DNA of 64,000 nucleotides, taken from positions 8,308,001 through 8,372,000 of the forward strand of contig NC_058146.1 of assembly GCF_011075055.1 (NCBI RefSeq), read 5' to 3'. Within the stretch, counting starts at the first letter, position 1. Each line of letters starts with the position of its first letter. Origin of the DNA: Mangifera indica (Eukaryota > Streptophyta > Magnoliopsida > Sapindales > Anacardiaceae). The notes under the pieces are model-generated. The model did no database searches and had not been told where the DNA came from. It was given only the letters and a program-made list of their open reading frames with translations. Below are positions 36,115 to 48,999 of the stretch, piece by piece. The translations under genes were made by a program, and so were the position numbers.

Positions 36115-38950
36115 TTGGCAGTCCCGGCTGCCAATCCATGTCTCTCTCTCAGCCAATCATACAACACAACTTTAACGTTTCAATTTTGTTGCGGCAGTTT
36201 CATTCATACTCAGGAATATAATGGGTTCTTCACCTGGTAATTATTGATTAATTTGATTTTGTATTTTTTGTTTTTAGGGTTTTATTTTGATGGATGATCA
36301 TGGATAATTTGTATGCTCAATTGTGCCTTTAAATTGTTTAGAAGCTTTACTTTTAAAGATTGGTTGGATGTTTCTGAGGTAGGTTTTGTTTTGTTTTGTG
36401 TTGGGATTGGGTGATGATCGTGAATGTGGTTTTGAGTTTGGTAAATAGAAGCTTATTGTGTTTTTAGGGCTTTATTTTGAATATTTGAAATGATCCGTTT
36501 CGTGTGGCATGGGAGGTATTCAATTTACTTTTATTAAATTGATTAATAAAACAATCTAGTGCTCTCTTAAGTAACAAAATTTTCAAAATGACATAATTGT
36601 CTTTGCTTGATTGAGTTTTTGATTCCTGTAAAGCTTTATAAAGATTAAATTTAGTGTTTATGAAGTGGTTTTTGTTTGCTTTTGGTATTTGTTGATTATC
36701 ATGAATTGAAACTACTAGGTTGTATAAGTTTTGGATCGGTGGCTTGATCTTTTTAGTGGTGAATTGTTTACTTGATATGATTTGTTTTATGCTGAATTCA
36801 AGTTATTAGATTCTCGGAATTACATTGAATCACTTTTTTTTTTTAATGCATAAGAATTTATTAATTTTATTGAATAAGTTAATCTGTTAAACGAGACAAG
36901 GTGAATGGTTAAATTGTAGGCAGTTTTATCCAAAGCTAACCGGACCCGATTTGTGCCAATGAATGTATAAATTTTTACATGGATTCTAGAAGTAGGTCTA
37001 ATTTCTTTTAGGAGTGGTGATTTGTTAGATCTGCGGAGTACTTTGGCATTCTTTTTCAGTTGTATTCTCGGAATCTATTTTCTTTTTAATGTCTGAAAAC
37101 CCTGTCTAGTTAAAGACGTGACAGTGGTGTTGGATTCTCTGATCACACTTTCAATAACTTTTATTTAGATTTATTCATGGTAAACTTAGTGGGTTTGAGT
37201 TTATATTGAGGTTAGGGTGTATATAGTTCGGTTTGATATGGTTTAAGAACTTTTTCAAACTAAACTGGAAAAAAAAAAACAGTTTGGAAAAATTCTAAAG
37301 CAAACCTAACCAAACTGAAAAAATATGGTTTGATCCAGTTTGTATTATAGTTTGAACCTATTAAAAAGTCATTCACTTCTAAATATATCGTATTCAATAA
37401 GTAATAATTGAATTATAGTTTTTTAGAATATGAAATATACTTGTAAAATAAATATGAAATACATGAATAATAAACATGCAAAGAAAATGACAAAAATAAA
37501 TGTGAAAAACAAGTGATACACTTAGTTGCTTATTGAAAATTTTTGTTAAATATAGTTTTATATATATTTATATATATTATAATAAAATACGGTTTACGGT
37601 TTGGTGTGAAAACTATAAACCGTTTTCTTAAAATTTATCAATTTAAATCAAACTATAATTTTCAAGCGGTTTAATCTAGTTTTATTGTATGAACCGAATT
37701 GCACATACCCCTAATCGGGGTATACTCATCTAAAAGGCTACTTGGATCTCCTGTTTTTTTAGATCCATGACCTTTGTGGTTTTGGTACCCTTTCAGTTTG
37801 CCATTCCAAGTATTTAGTAGGTTATCTAGTTTCTCATTATATTGTCCATGAACCTGCCACTACATTTCTGCTGTGCTTTTGTACATAGAATGATGACATG
37901 GTCTCTGTCTGATTAGGCGTAAACTGTAAGCTTATTTTATGATCTTCTTAAATTCATTTTTGTGTATGTTCTTAGAAGTTTGCTTTTAAAAATGCAGATC
38001 TCCAGGCCATATATATTTTGCTGCAGGAAGCATGCCTATGCAGAAGAAACAATGAAAGCTAATTTGATCCACTTTTCTGCAAATCTGTTGCTTGAGTCAG
38101 AGGCCTGAAGGTACGTAAACTATGCAAAACACATTCTACCGGTTATAGAAACCTGGAACGCATCAATACTTTTTCTTTTAGCATTCAAAATTGATTTTGT
38201 ATAGCATTAGGGAAACTGCAGTATGGACCATTTCAAAATTACTCATAGTGTATCCAGGTTTGAATGCTTACTTTCCAAGTTTCTCTTGTTATCAGGAGAC
38301 CTCACAGATACAGATTTTGAGACTCATGGGCACGATAAATGTACATTCAGTGGATAAATAGCCTAAACGATATGTTTACATAACCTCAGAAGCCTAAATG
38401 GTAGGTTGGAGTTTATCACAGAGTTTCATTGCAACACTGCAGCAACTGAAGCCTTAGTAGTTAGCTATTGCTAATGAGATTAAAGGTGAGAGGATCTCCT
38501 GGTAACAGTTATTTATATTAAAGAAATTTGATTTATGCTTTAAGTTATAGAGATGTAAACTATAATAGATATAAAGTTGTTCTCCATAAAATATGGTCGC
38601 AGATTTCAGTTAATTTATTAGCTCTGCCGTGTTTTGGATAGATTTGTGTTCTCCAGGAATGCATGTTTCAATTAATTGATTTATTCCTGGGTTTTGGGTT
38701 GCAGGAATTATGGATAGGTGAACAGCTCAGTGCAAGATATATAAAGTTCAGGGATTAACAGAATTTCTTTTTATTTAAAAGGGTCTTGGAAAGTGCAATC
38801 AAACATACAGAAGCAGAGAAAGTTAATTGAAAAAATCAATCTCTACACTGGTCGATGCTACTATAAATGATTTTACATTATAATCACGGTTCTCAAGCGA
38901 CACCAACATCCCAAAGGATGAAGGTAAGGAATGAGATTTGCTCCAAATGA
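36115..38950 (+). ncRNA. Putative spliced transcript with only a short ORF
   Basis: Inferred from splice-like signals. Exon 1 is a leader with ATGGGTTCTTCACCTG ending at 36236, followed by GTAATTATTG. Exon 2 starts after 'aaaaatgcag' at 37998 and ends at 38110 before GTACGTAAAC. Exon 3 begins after 'ttatcag' (38298) and may end at about 38487 before GTGAGAG. A last exon starts after 'ttgcag' (about 38703). Joined, the ATG at 36221 gives only a 26-residue peptide (MGSSPDLQAIYILLQEACLC...). Using an alternative acceptor at 38026 it is shorter still. No known family matches. It may be a long non-coding RNA or a short-peptide gene, and it converges on the EMSY-LIKE gene's 3' end. It is unproven without RNA data. 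Confidence 0.35.
37213..37713. mobile_element. hAT-type MITE in the putative intron
   Basis: The ends are TAGGGTGTATATAGTTCGGT and, inverted, TAGGGGTATGTGCAATTCGG. The flanks ATTGAGGT (37205-37212) and ATCGGGGT (37714-37721) match at 6 of 8 positions. The body is full of 'ggtttgatatggttt/aaaccaaac' words, a familiar plant MITE type. No coding sequence. Confidence 0.65.
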
Positions 38951-39200
38951 TTGTGCATCATAAGTTAGGGCACTCCATTGTTACATAAGCCATTTTTCTT
39001 GTCCCTGCAAAGAGGCAAAAATCCAACAATTTTTTTTTTACAAGGCAAAATTGGTGATATCTTCCCATCTTTTTGTTTATCTGATGCAACTTGACCTTCC
39101 AGTCATTCAGTTATCAACCACAAAACCATAGAACTTTCTTTGATTGCCCTAGGTTGAAGTTGGTGTCCTGACTGTGCGTTCACTGCATCAGTTTCTCCAG

Positions 39201-42200
39201 TCATTCATGTTCCATTAGCTGTCCTTGTGAAAATGGTTGTTCCTCATCTGAATTTAAGCAAAACAGGAGAAAATAGAAATAAAATTACATATTATTAACA
39301 GCAGAGCAGATAATACACATGAAGGTGTTATGTTAAGATGTTTAACTATTTCCTCTATAGTCACTATGGATTATTTTCTCCATTTCAGTTAAACAGAAAT
39401 ACCCCAAAAACTACAGGCAGAAGATGCATAAATGCGGAACAAAATGAATTTATTACCACTTCCACCATCAGAAGCATCTGCTAGCCTTGAGATTGCTTCA
39501 ATCAGGGCCTTCTCATGTTCCTGTATTGGTGTATGACAGTGGAGAAGTTTGAAATGCGCAACAAAATGCATATCAAGAGATTAGAAGGAATTATCGGTGA
39601 TACAACAATGATCTTACTTTCAGCATTTTCTTTGCCTTATCAAGCTCCAGAGGATCTGGATGAGTTGCTTCGAAAATCTTCTCCACCTGTTGCTTATAAT
39701 GACAAATGTAAGAAAATAACATGGTAAAGGATCAATGAGAATTGGCTGAAATCAGCACATACCTCCTGTACAAGTGTCTCTGTGTTAAGTAATTCAATAT
39801 CATCAGAATCGGTCTTTTCAATCCTATTCTGTGATGACATAAATTCTTTTGAAATTTGAACCTGCCCTGGACCCAGACCTGAGACCTTTGTGGATCCTCT
39901 CCCCCTTCCAGCACCTGCAGTATGGCCAACAAGGCTAGGAGGTTTTTTAACTGCTCGGCCTTGCCCACCATGAACCCCTTGATATGATACAACAGGGTCC
40001 GTACCATCCCACCGGATATCTTCATGAGGAATCTGTAACAATTACAGTAATAATCTTTGTTACCAAGTATGATAAACTACAGACCAAAAACACGTAAAAC
40101 TTAAGTACTTGGGTAACAAGCATGCTATCCTCCAAGAGACAAGGAACACTAACAAGTAACAACTAAATATGTAGAAATGAAACAGGACCATCAACTGTGA
40201 ACACAAAGTGGGTGGCCTGAAGTTAGAAGCAAAAAGAAAGTGAAAAACACTGATTAGTATACCGTGGTAAAACAACTTTGATAATATTATAGCATTAAAA
40301 ATAAAAGCAAAGTAATTCTCACAAACCCTGACAACCTACTTAGGGTGGTAAAACCCTACATGGCGCAACTTGCACCTCGAACAAGAATGAGAATAATCAA
40401 ATTTACTTCTAACAGAAAAACAAATTAATATGTGCACCAGGTGCTCACTCGAAGCTATGAAGCATCAGTATAGAAACGATGGAAACAACCAAAGAGTAGC
40501 AAAGCCCCCAAAAGACTTAACTCAGATTTTAAATTTATAGTTATCAATACATTGAAATGGTTTCTGCACCAAGGTTTCTAAGCTATAAAATGGGCAATAA
40601 TAATTACCTCTTTCAGATTAACCCATTCCCAAGTCTCATTTGTTGTATGAATATCATACACCAAAGCATGTCGGCCCTGCAAAAAAAAAAAAAATATTGT
40701 GACGATGACCAAACAGTCCACAGGGAATAAAACATCCAATAAGATGCAATCAATTGCAAAACAATCCCAACAAATTCGAATCAGGAAGGTATTTTGCAAC
40801 TTAAGTCAAGGCACAAGCCTCAATTCATCAACATGATCAGAGTGATACCACATCACCCCGTACCACCAACCAATACATGTCACTTAAAAATTTTCAATTT
40901 GATAACTACCAATAACATTAATGGTACAATTTGATGAGAGAGAGAATTCATACTTGGTATAAATGCATTGGTTCGTGGCGTGGATGACATGGGAACCTCT
41001 GGTATTCTAGATTTTTTTTCATAACTATATGGTTATCAACATGCAATAACAATGTTTTGGGGGAGAAGGAGGGGATTTGCAATGGAGAACAATAATATTT
41101 TTTTGAATAAGAAACAGTAGAAGTCATGCATGTAAGGAATGATATATGAAATATGAAAAGGCCAAAAACTAAAACTCAGGATATAAAATCTGCAAAGAAA
41201 AGTAGAGAATTTAAAACCAAAGTAAGAAACTTCTCACAGGCCCCCGAAACAAAAACCAAGTGTGAAACTATACTGCTCTCTGATTATTGCAACTTCCTTA
41301 TTATGTAGAATGGAGAGGGGACCTTTTCTAAAGTTTGAAGGACACACAACTTCAAAAGTGAAGCCTAATAGTTGCATTTGTTCCATAGTACCAAGACCTC
41401 TTCCCCAAAGTCATGATGGAGAACAAGTGATTTAATGATTTAAACACTTTAAAAACCATATAAAGATTTAAAAAAAAAATCTGGAGGCTAGGAAATAAGA
41501 ACAATGCCATTAGATTTGGTGGCCCTTGAACATACCTCTACCGGATTATAATCAGTAATGACAGCCTCATAGAAGTTGTTGTCTTCAGGCCATCTTGTCC
41601 ATACTTTCCTTCCGACCAAAGAATTTGCTCCTTCAACAGGCTCACTTGCAGAAATGGCACCAGAAGAACTGTGATTTATAAATGATCTATTTCCAGCAGC
41701 GCCAGTAGAAGGGTACTGTATTGGATTCATCATGGGTAAACTGTGCAACTGCTGACCCTGCTAATAAATTGAAAAAGAAAATGCAGGTCAATCTACAGTC
41801 TTCTTTCTCCTTCAATTGCAAGTAATAATTGTGCAAAATTATGCATTTTGCCTCTGTATCCCAGTTGCTCCTCAGTTTGCAGCCAGAGATGATTGACTGA
41901 ATAAATAAAGCTACTGGCAGAGGTTAAGAATCAGGATATGGCATGGTGAGTGAATAATAAAATACCGATTGAGACATCTTCTGCCTCTTGCGGGATGCAG
42001 AGACACTAGGGCTGGGCAACAGATCATGCGAAGGCTGAGATGTGGCAAGCCTAGCAGGTTGGTGTTCACCTGCCTGTCTCCAATCCCTGATCATATTAAT
42101 GATCAATTAGAAGTCAGAAATAACAAACTCGTGCATATTAATTACTGATGCCAACAGTGAAAATATCTCATGAAGCATTTGAACCTTATCCGTTTGATAA

Positions 42201-44650
42201 TGTCATCGCCAGTGACCTTGGTCAGAAGCTCTCTGTGTTCATCATCTGACACTCTGAGCTCTTTCCTAAGTTCCGTTATTAAACCTTCCTTTTCCTATAG
42301 AAAGGGGGTAGAATGGAAAATTTTAAAATAAAATTAGCAGGAAAACTAATTTACAGCAGTATAAAATGGCATGCAAAAAAGGTAAGTAATTACCCAAGTA
42401 ATGGCATCAGACTGAGCTTTAAAAGCCCGTAAAACAGCAAAATAAGCCTCTTGCTCAAGTTGATGAATTTGCTTTTCCATGTCAGTATGCATCCTAGAGA
42501 ATGGAGCAGAACCTACAGCAGATCGTCCATTTACTGTAACGCGGCTACCTCTTGTAGCTCTATTCTGATGTGGAGGAAGATCATCATCAGTACCTGAAAT
42601 TCAGATAAAGCATATATGATATAATCTGCAGAGCCTCACTTAATTACAGACAGAGATGGATAAAACCACTGCATTGAGCATTAAAAGTGCAGTAAATGGC
42701 CTTTGCCTCTTTGGTGCTCTAGTGCAAGGTTTATCATCAATCCTTCCATTGGATATAAATAAATGTAAAAATTTTATTGATGTTTAAAGCTTCATAAGAT
42801 ATATCAACTTTTCAATTATCTTGAATCAAATCATTCTGTAGTACAAAATATTTAATATGTAGCACAACACTGACAAAAACTAATGAAATCAATTATATAA
42901 ATGAAGAATCAGTACAAACTTCACAAGGTCAATTACACTAGGGGGTGCAACAATCATAAAAAAGCTTATACTCCTTTAAGAATTCATTGTTACTTTGGCT
43001 GGAGCAAGTTCTAGAGCATGAATATGACAGATACTGGTAGTCAACATTGGTGTTGGTAATTTTGGGTCAGATGACAAGAAGATTCAAATAATCATATCCA
43101 TAATGTCGTGTGTGAATAAAAATGTACATGAAAAATTTACAAGGATAAGCTTAAGCATATATACACTCTCTTCAGGCCTTAACAGACATTCTCTGAAAGT
43201 TTATAAAGTTGATTCTAAAATTCCATTTAATTACAAATTAGATAACTAAATTCATTTTCTACAAGTTAAAAACGCAAAATGTCAAGTAACTTTAACATTA
43301 TCTACATGGATACTGATATATTCCATAAAATATAATACAAGGAAATATAATCTTCAAGGAATTCGGTTTAAAAATTAGATTAAAGCACAGAAAAAAAAAA
43401 TAAGTTTAGCAAAATGAACTTTAAAAACTGCCTAGTAAAAATAAATTAACTTGGAAAGATATGCCACCAGCTATTAATAATTTCAGATCATAATTTTTGA
43501 ATTTAAAGTTCCATAATCCCTCTCCGTTTCATCATCGTTTTACACTATATAAACATTCTAATTTCTGTTCATAAGTTTCACAGAGTTATCACCCTTAAAT
43601 TCCTTTTGTTTTATCAGCTTTTTTACAACCAACATATATACCTACACCAAATTGTCGACTTCCTCTTCACTCCATATATCCTCTTTTTGTATTATCATCT
43701 CTGAAACCGCTTCTAATTTTCTGATATCACACTGCTACAGTGCCAGCATAATGGTGGCAAGCCATTTCCAATGAATTTTCAAAATGGTTGCACAAATTGG
43801 AAAGTCACTTTACTGTTGTTTTCCTTCTTTTCCATGGGCAATTCATTCAACTAACGAGAGAAACCAAGATAAAAGACAAGTTTTTTTCACTTCACTGACA
43901 CAATTCTATCTAAAATCTCAATCTGGATGACAAAAGAAAAACCGTGAAACAAATCAAGAGAAGGATTTTTTTTGGCTTTCAAGTATACACATAATGAATC
44001 TATGTTTATTTTTTAAACACTTTTTTTTTGTAACGAGTAACCTCACTTGAGTTGGACCACCTCTTCAAGGACAAACCAACCTCATTGAGTAAATAAAACC
44101 CAGATCTAATGACCGGCTTTACAACCACTGCACCCGGTAAGTGAAAAGTCTAATCTTTGAAATATAGTTGGAGGGGATTTGAACTCAAACCCTCTTATGC
44201 ATGGAAACCCCTCCATTGCCACTCAAGCTACCCTTTAGGGGCTTTAAACACTTTCTATGTTTCTACCAATCGCAACAATAAATCCAAATTTCTAAATTGC
44301 ATTAGGAAATTTCGCAAGCCTTGATACAGCAAAGCACGAAAAAGGCTCCAGCAAAAGCAACCCGAGAAAAAAAACCTAAACCCTAACTTGAAATTACAAC
44401 CCCATATGACTTCCTGTAAAAAAATACCAACTAAATAAGCAAAAACCTAAAACCTAATTTCCCAAATCACCCACAACAAACAATGATGGAAACAGCTTTT
44501 TCCAAAAGAAAAAAAACCCTAATCCACCTACCAGACTACCAAGAACAGCGCAAAACTAGAATCAAAATCACAAATTGAATACGAATGAATGTAAAAAGGA
44601 AATGAAAGAAAAAAAATCGCACCGCTACTGTCGCAAACTTCATATTCCAT
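39201..44650 (-). CDS. EMSY-LIKE protein (ENT and Agenet/Tudor domains)
   Basis: Ten coding exons were built by hand, all with GT..AG introns and consistent phases: 44650-44623, 42593-42394, 42294-42185, 42086-41966, 41760-41536, 40676-40608, 40032-39763, 39686-39618, 39520-39457 and 39247-39201. Total 1203 nt, 400 residues. It starts [21 protein letters not shown], the family's typical N-terminus. The ENT domain (about residues 48-120) has [33 protein letters not shown] and [12 protein letters not shown]. An Agenet/Tudor-like domain (about 200-262) has [20 protein letters not shown] and [22 protein letters not shown]-terminal helix holds [24 protein letters not shown] proteins are nuclear, bind chromatin marks through the Agenet/Tudor fold and act in plant immunity and development. 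It appears intact. Intron 1 is 2.0 kb and holds a SINE. UTRs were not defined; the 3' UTR probably reaches toward 38800. Confidence 0.95.
44024..44242 (-). mobile_element. tRNA-derived SINE in EMSY-LIKE intron 1
   Basis: On the minus strand an A-box-like TAGCTTGAGTGGC and a B-box-like GAGTTCAAATCCC lie in the first 80 bases, as in tRNA promoters, and an A-rich tail (acaaaaaaaaa) closes the element. A perfect 12-bp duplication, TTTAAACACTTT, flanks it (44012-44023 and 44243-44254). The 219-bp body encodes no protein, as expected for a SINE. It lies in the same sense as the host gene. Confidence 0.85.
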
Positions 44651-44900
44651 AAGAAGCGCTGAATACTCAGTTCTTCGTTGAAGAATAAAAACAAAACAAA
44701 AAGCCCAGAAAGTCAAAACGAGAGATGAAGCTGAAACACGGGTTTGAAGAAGATAAGAGAGAAGGTGAATGGTATTTTGATTATTTTCACGCGTCGAGAT
44801 GGCAATGGTGAAACGCTGCCGTTTCAGGCACGTTGCAGAGGCTTAAAGAACTGATTTTTTTTTGTTTTCGCTTTTTCAAAGGTTCAGAGGGAATTGTTTC

Positions 44901-44903
<3 letters not shown>

Positions 44904-44932
<29 letters not shown>
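44904..44932. repeat. (GA)n microsatellite upstream of EMSY-LIKE
   Basis: About 14 uninterrupted GA units occur some 250 bases upstream of the EMSY-LIKE start codon (CT on its sense strand). Pyrimidine-rich tracts like this are common in plant 5' leaders and promoters. Confidence 0.95.
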
Positions 44933-44935
<3 letters not shown>

Positions 44936-44999
44936 TTTGTATTCACAGATAGAGACGAAAATCGATTAAGGAGAGGGAAAGAGAGGTTTGTGTTATTCA

Positions 45000-45529
45000 A
45001 TTTTATAAGCGTTTTTCCTCGTATCAAAAATTCTCTGTCTAGGTGGACTTCATAAACTTTTAATAGGCTCAATGAATATTTTTAAAATTTTAATGGATTT
45101 CTTTGCAACTTTTACAACTTATATGGATCTCTCTAACTTTAATTGAAGGGACATTAAATTAAAGTCCGTAAATCATAGGGACTTAAATGATATCTCAATT
45201 TCAAGGGTTTAAGTAAAAATGCCCCTTTCAAGGGCTTAAGCAAAAATGTCTTACTTTTTTTAAAACATCAAAAATACTCTTCATTACTTTTATATAAATC
45301 CTTACCTTTATATATTTCTCATATCATTCAAATTTTCAGTTTCACTTAATATCTGATATTGTAGATTCATTCGAAAAGAAGAAAATTTGTAATTCTGGAT
45401 TTGACTCAAAAAAGGGTTCATGATAATAAGGTGTTTATACAAATTTTAACTGAAAACTTAATTTTTTTTATTAAATCAAGTTCATATATTTTATATACTT
45501 ATATAAAATTGTATCATAAAATGAATATT
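45000..45529. other. Gene-free DNA between EMSY-LIKE and the Mutator element
   Basis: No gene is recognised. It may include the left terminal region of the Mutator element, but I could not define a terminal inverted repeat. Confidence 0.35.
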
Positions 45530-45930
45530 AGAAAATTTTAGGGAGTATTTTGATATTTGATAATATATGAGGAGTTAAATAAAATGATAGAAAAATATAG
45601 AGGGCACATTGCTAGTAGACAATGTACGAGGGTATTAAAAAATATTGAAAAAATATAGGGGTGTTTTGATATCAAACAATGTTTGAGGGTGTTAAATGAA
45701 ATATTAAAAAATTTAGGGGGCATTTTGATATAATGTGAATATGAAGTTCCTATATTTTACATAATTACATATAATTATGTCCTAAATGAATATTAAGAAA
45801 ATATATAGGCATATTGACATTTGACAATATATAAGGGGTTTAAATGAAATGTTAAGAAAATACGTATGAGAGTGTTAAAAAATATGTCAAAATTTAAAGG
45901 GTATTTCGATACGAATTTTATAAGGTATTA
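45530..45930. repeat. ~59-bp imperfect tandem repeats
   Basis: Five to six units of about 59 bases, each like 'gaaaaaatataggggtgttttgatatc...caatgt-tgagggtgttaaatgaaatatt', start at about 45532, 45591, 45648, 45707 and 45793. Subterminal repeats are common in Mutator elements, which suggests that this is the element's left flank region. Confidence 0.7.
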
Positions 45931-46099
45931 ATGTGGATTTTTTTGTGAAATTTGTTTTTCAATATTGCTCATTGTAGGATTGATTATTGAAATAACGGGT
46001 TATGTTATCATTCACTGTAAAGGAAAATAGATTCAAAGTAATCAGAATATAATGAAATACAAAGGAGGTCATAAAAGAGTGGTCAAAATTCAATATGAA

Positions 46100-48420
46100 A
46101 CAACAATTGAGGGATTTATTTAGTTGTTTAGTAAAAAGTGTGGTATCGATCCAATCTAGAATAATATTTAGCTACACATGAAACCAAAAAGTATTGAGCT
46201 AGACTACCCTATAAAAATAAAAAATGATGAAGATATCGAGGGTCTTATTGACATGTCTAAATACTTCGATGAATGTATTCTTGTTTTTGTTATATAGACC
46301 CCCATTAAAGTAGAAGTAAAAGTAGAATGAAAAGAAAAAAGAAATGGCAACAATGATGGTGCATTAAAAGAGAATTTGATGGGGAAAACCATATAGATTT
46401 TCCTAATGAGGCATTGTATACTATTGAAGAATGGGTTCGTGGAGATAAAGAGAGAGTTCTAGATTAGGGTGACTTTGATGGGCTGATCAATTTAAGTGGC
46501 TACTTGAATTTCTTCCGCAGTTTTCAATATTAAAAACAACATCAAGTGGTGCAGGAATAATGCAAGAAGGGAATATTGTAAAAATTGGTGATATTTTTTA
46601 TAATAAAAAACACTTGATAAATGTAGTGGCTCAATTTGCATTGGAGAAAGGATTACAATACAGAGTGGTCAAGTCTGACACAAGGAGATGGAAGATTAAG
46701 TGCGTTGAATGACAATGCAAATGGTATCTATCAAGAAGAAGATTAAAACCCATTGACTTATTCCAAATCTATTTTATGAATCCCCCACACACATATTTAA
46801 GAGATCAGATAAAGTCACTTCATAGCAAACTGGGGGCTCGAGCTTTAGGCAAATTAATGAAGTTAAAGTTTGTGTTGGTTGATTGTATTTATTGCCTTAA
46901 AGAGATTATTATCGACATCACCAATATATATCAAATTGATATATCATATTCATAGGCTTGACAGACAAGAAATAAGACATTATAGTCATTTAGGGGCTCA
47001 TCAAAAAAGTCATTTATGTTCTTGCTAGATTATTGCTACAATTTAAAGTGTGCTATTTTTAGTATTGTGATGCATATACAAATAGACAAGGAGCATCGCC
47101 TTTAATACTTTTTCATGGCATTGGGCTATTACATCTATGGATTTCAATGATATATTCGATTGGTTATTTGTACTAACACTACTTTCTTAAAGGGTCGATA
47201 TCTAGGACATTTATTTATCTTTGTGGCCATAGATGGTAACAACTAAATGTATCCAATAGTTTTTAGCATGGGAAAAAAGGAAGATCATCTAACGTGGTGT
47301 TGGTTTTTGATAAAGCTTAAAGATTGCATTGGTGAAGTAATAGAGTTGTTAATTATCTCAAATCGATATCATGTTATCTATTCTATAATGGCTAAGGTCT
47401 TTCTAAATATACACTATAGATGTTATTGTCATCACTTTTTTTGTAACATGCAGTCGAAGTACAAACATAACTAAAAAATTATATCTTTGTACTAGAAAGT
47501 ATCAAAAGCCTATATAGAAGTAGATTATGAGGTCATGATGAAAGCGATTGATGAGATACACCTTAAAGTAGGGGATTACCTACATGAGGTAGGGTATCAT
47601 CGATAGAGCAAGACACATTTTTTAGGCCACAAGTACAACATCATGACAACCAACATCGCAGAGTCCTTCAATGCATTTGTTAGACATGCGTCGGGTTTGC
47701 CTATCATGATGTTGGTCGAGTTCATTCAAGGTACCTTGTAGTGATGGTTTTACGAGATGAGAAACTATGCAAGTATGTGTAGTTTTAATACTAATTATTT
47801 AATCAAACATGCTCTTTTACACTAACGCTTATTAACTAATGGATGTGTTAATGCTTCTTAAAATTGTAGATGAATGCACCCATTAGATTACATCATGGAT
47901 AGAAAAGAAGCTTAGCCACCATTTTTTGAAGTCTACAAACTTGGAGGTTTATCCAGTTACAAATGTTTGGTATTAGGTTATAGGTGGTGGATACATAGGC
48001 ATTATGGACTTTCATGTGCGAGAATGTACGTGCATGAAGTTTTAGTGGTCACATATTCCATGTAAGCATATCATTGCTATTGCAAGATATTTGTGGCTCA
48101 TTAATGTTTATCCATGGGTTCATCCTTTCTACACAACCGAATTCTATTGTACGATGTATGCGGAAGTTGTCAATTCACTCAGGGATCAATCAAAATGGTT
48201 ACACACCGAGAAGGAACAAGTTATCCTACTACACTTTATCGATCATCACTAATCAGGTCGTCCTTCAATAGAAATCAATGTCTTTCACAAGGTGAGATCA
48301 TAATACCAAAGGTTTGTAGTTGAAGTAATCAACCTGAGCATGTACAAACAAACTATAAGAGTCGAACATCGGTTCCTAGTTCCATTCCATCAGTTTTATT
48401 GAAAAAAGATAAAAACGAGA
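46100..48420 (+). pseudogene. Mutator transposase (MURA) pseudogene
   Basis: Pieces in order: an N-terminal PB1-like stretch YPIKIKNDEDIEGLIDMSKY (about 46205); a MuDR DNA-binding region, VVAQFALEKGLQYRVVKSDT with RWKIKCVE (about 46625-46715); and the DDE transposase core with 'FLKGRYLGHLFIFVAIDGNN' (about 47180-47240), then 'YPIVFSMGKKEDHLTWCWFLIKLKD' (47250-47325). A SWIM zinc finger, CTCMKF..SHIPCKHIIAIA, follows at about 48030-48085. The protein should be a nuclear transposase acting on terminal inverted repeats. Stops and frameshifts fall in every domain, so it is dead. Position and orientation relative to the minus-strand DUF1985 gene match known two-gene plant Mutator elements. Confidence 0.8.
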
Positions 48421-48999
48421 GATCTTCATAGTCTTGACCTTCTGTTTAGTTTTATTTATGTTTAACTTGTTGAAATGAGATGTAATCCATTAATATTATA
48501 TTAGTGTTATTTATGTTTCAGACATCTCTTTATTTCCTTTAATCAACTATTATATTTCATGCATTGTTTGAGTTTTAATTCATATAATATTGAGTAAATT
48601 GTTATTAGTAACAACACAACATAAATATTGCGATAAAATATATAAAACATGGAATCATATGCATAACCAATAAATATCTTAAATAAAATATATCCATAAC
48701 AAATAAGAATATAACTAAACCTATGTATACATAATTTGTTCGATGATCTCTCATGTCTAGTACCTTTTATGAAGATTAATTATAATTGGTTAATTATTAC
48801 AATCTAGTATACATATGCTTTTGTAACAAACTATTACAAACATCGGCTATGGAAGGAGATGTCATAACGTGACCCGCGGGCAAAAACCTATCATCATCAT
48901 CGCAAAAGGTTGTAATAAGATATATGAGTCAGTGTAACTACAAATGGCAAATGTCATAACAAATAACTACAAATTTTCAAAATTATAGATGTTTTTTAA

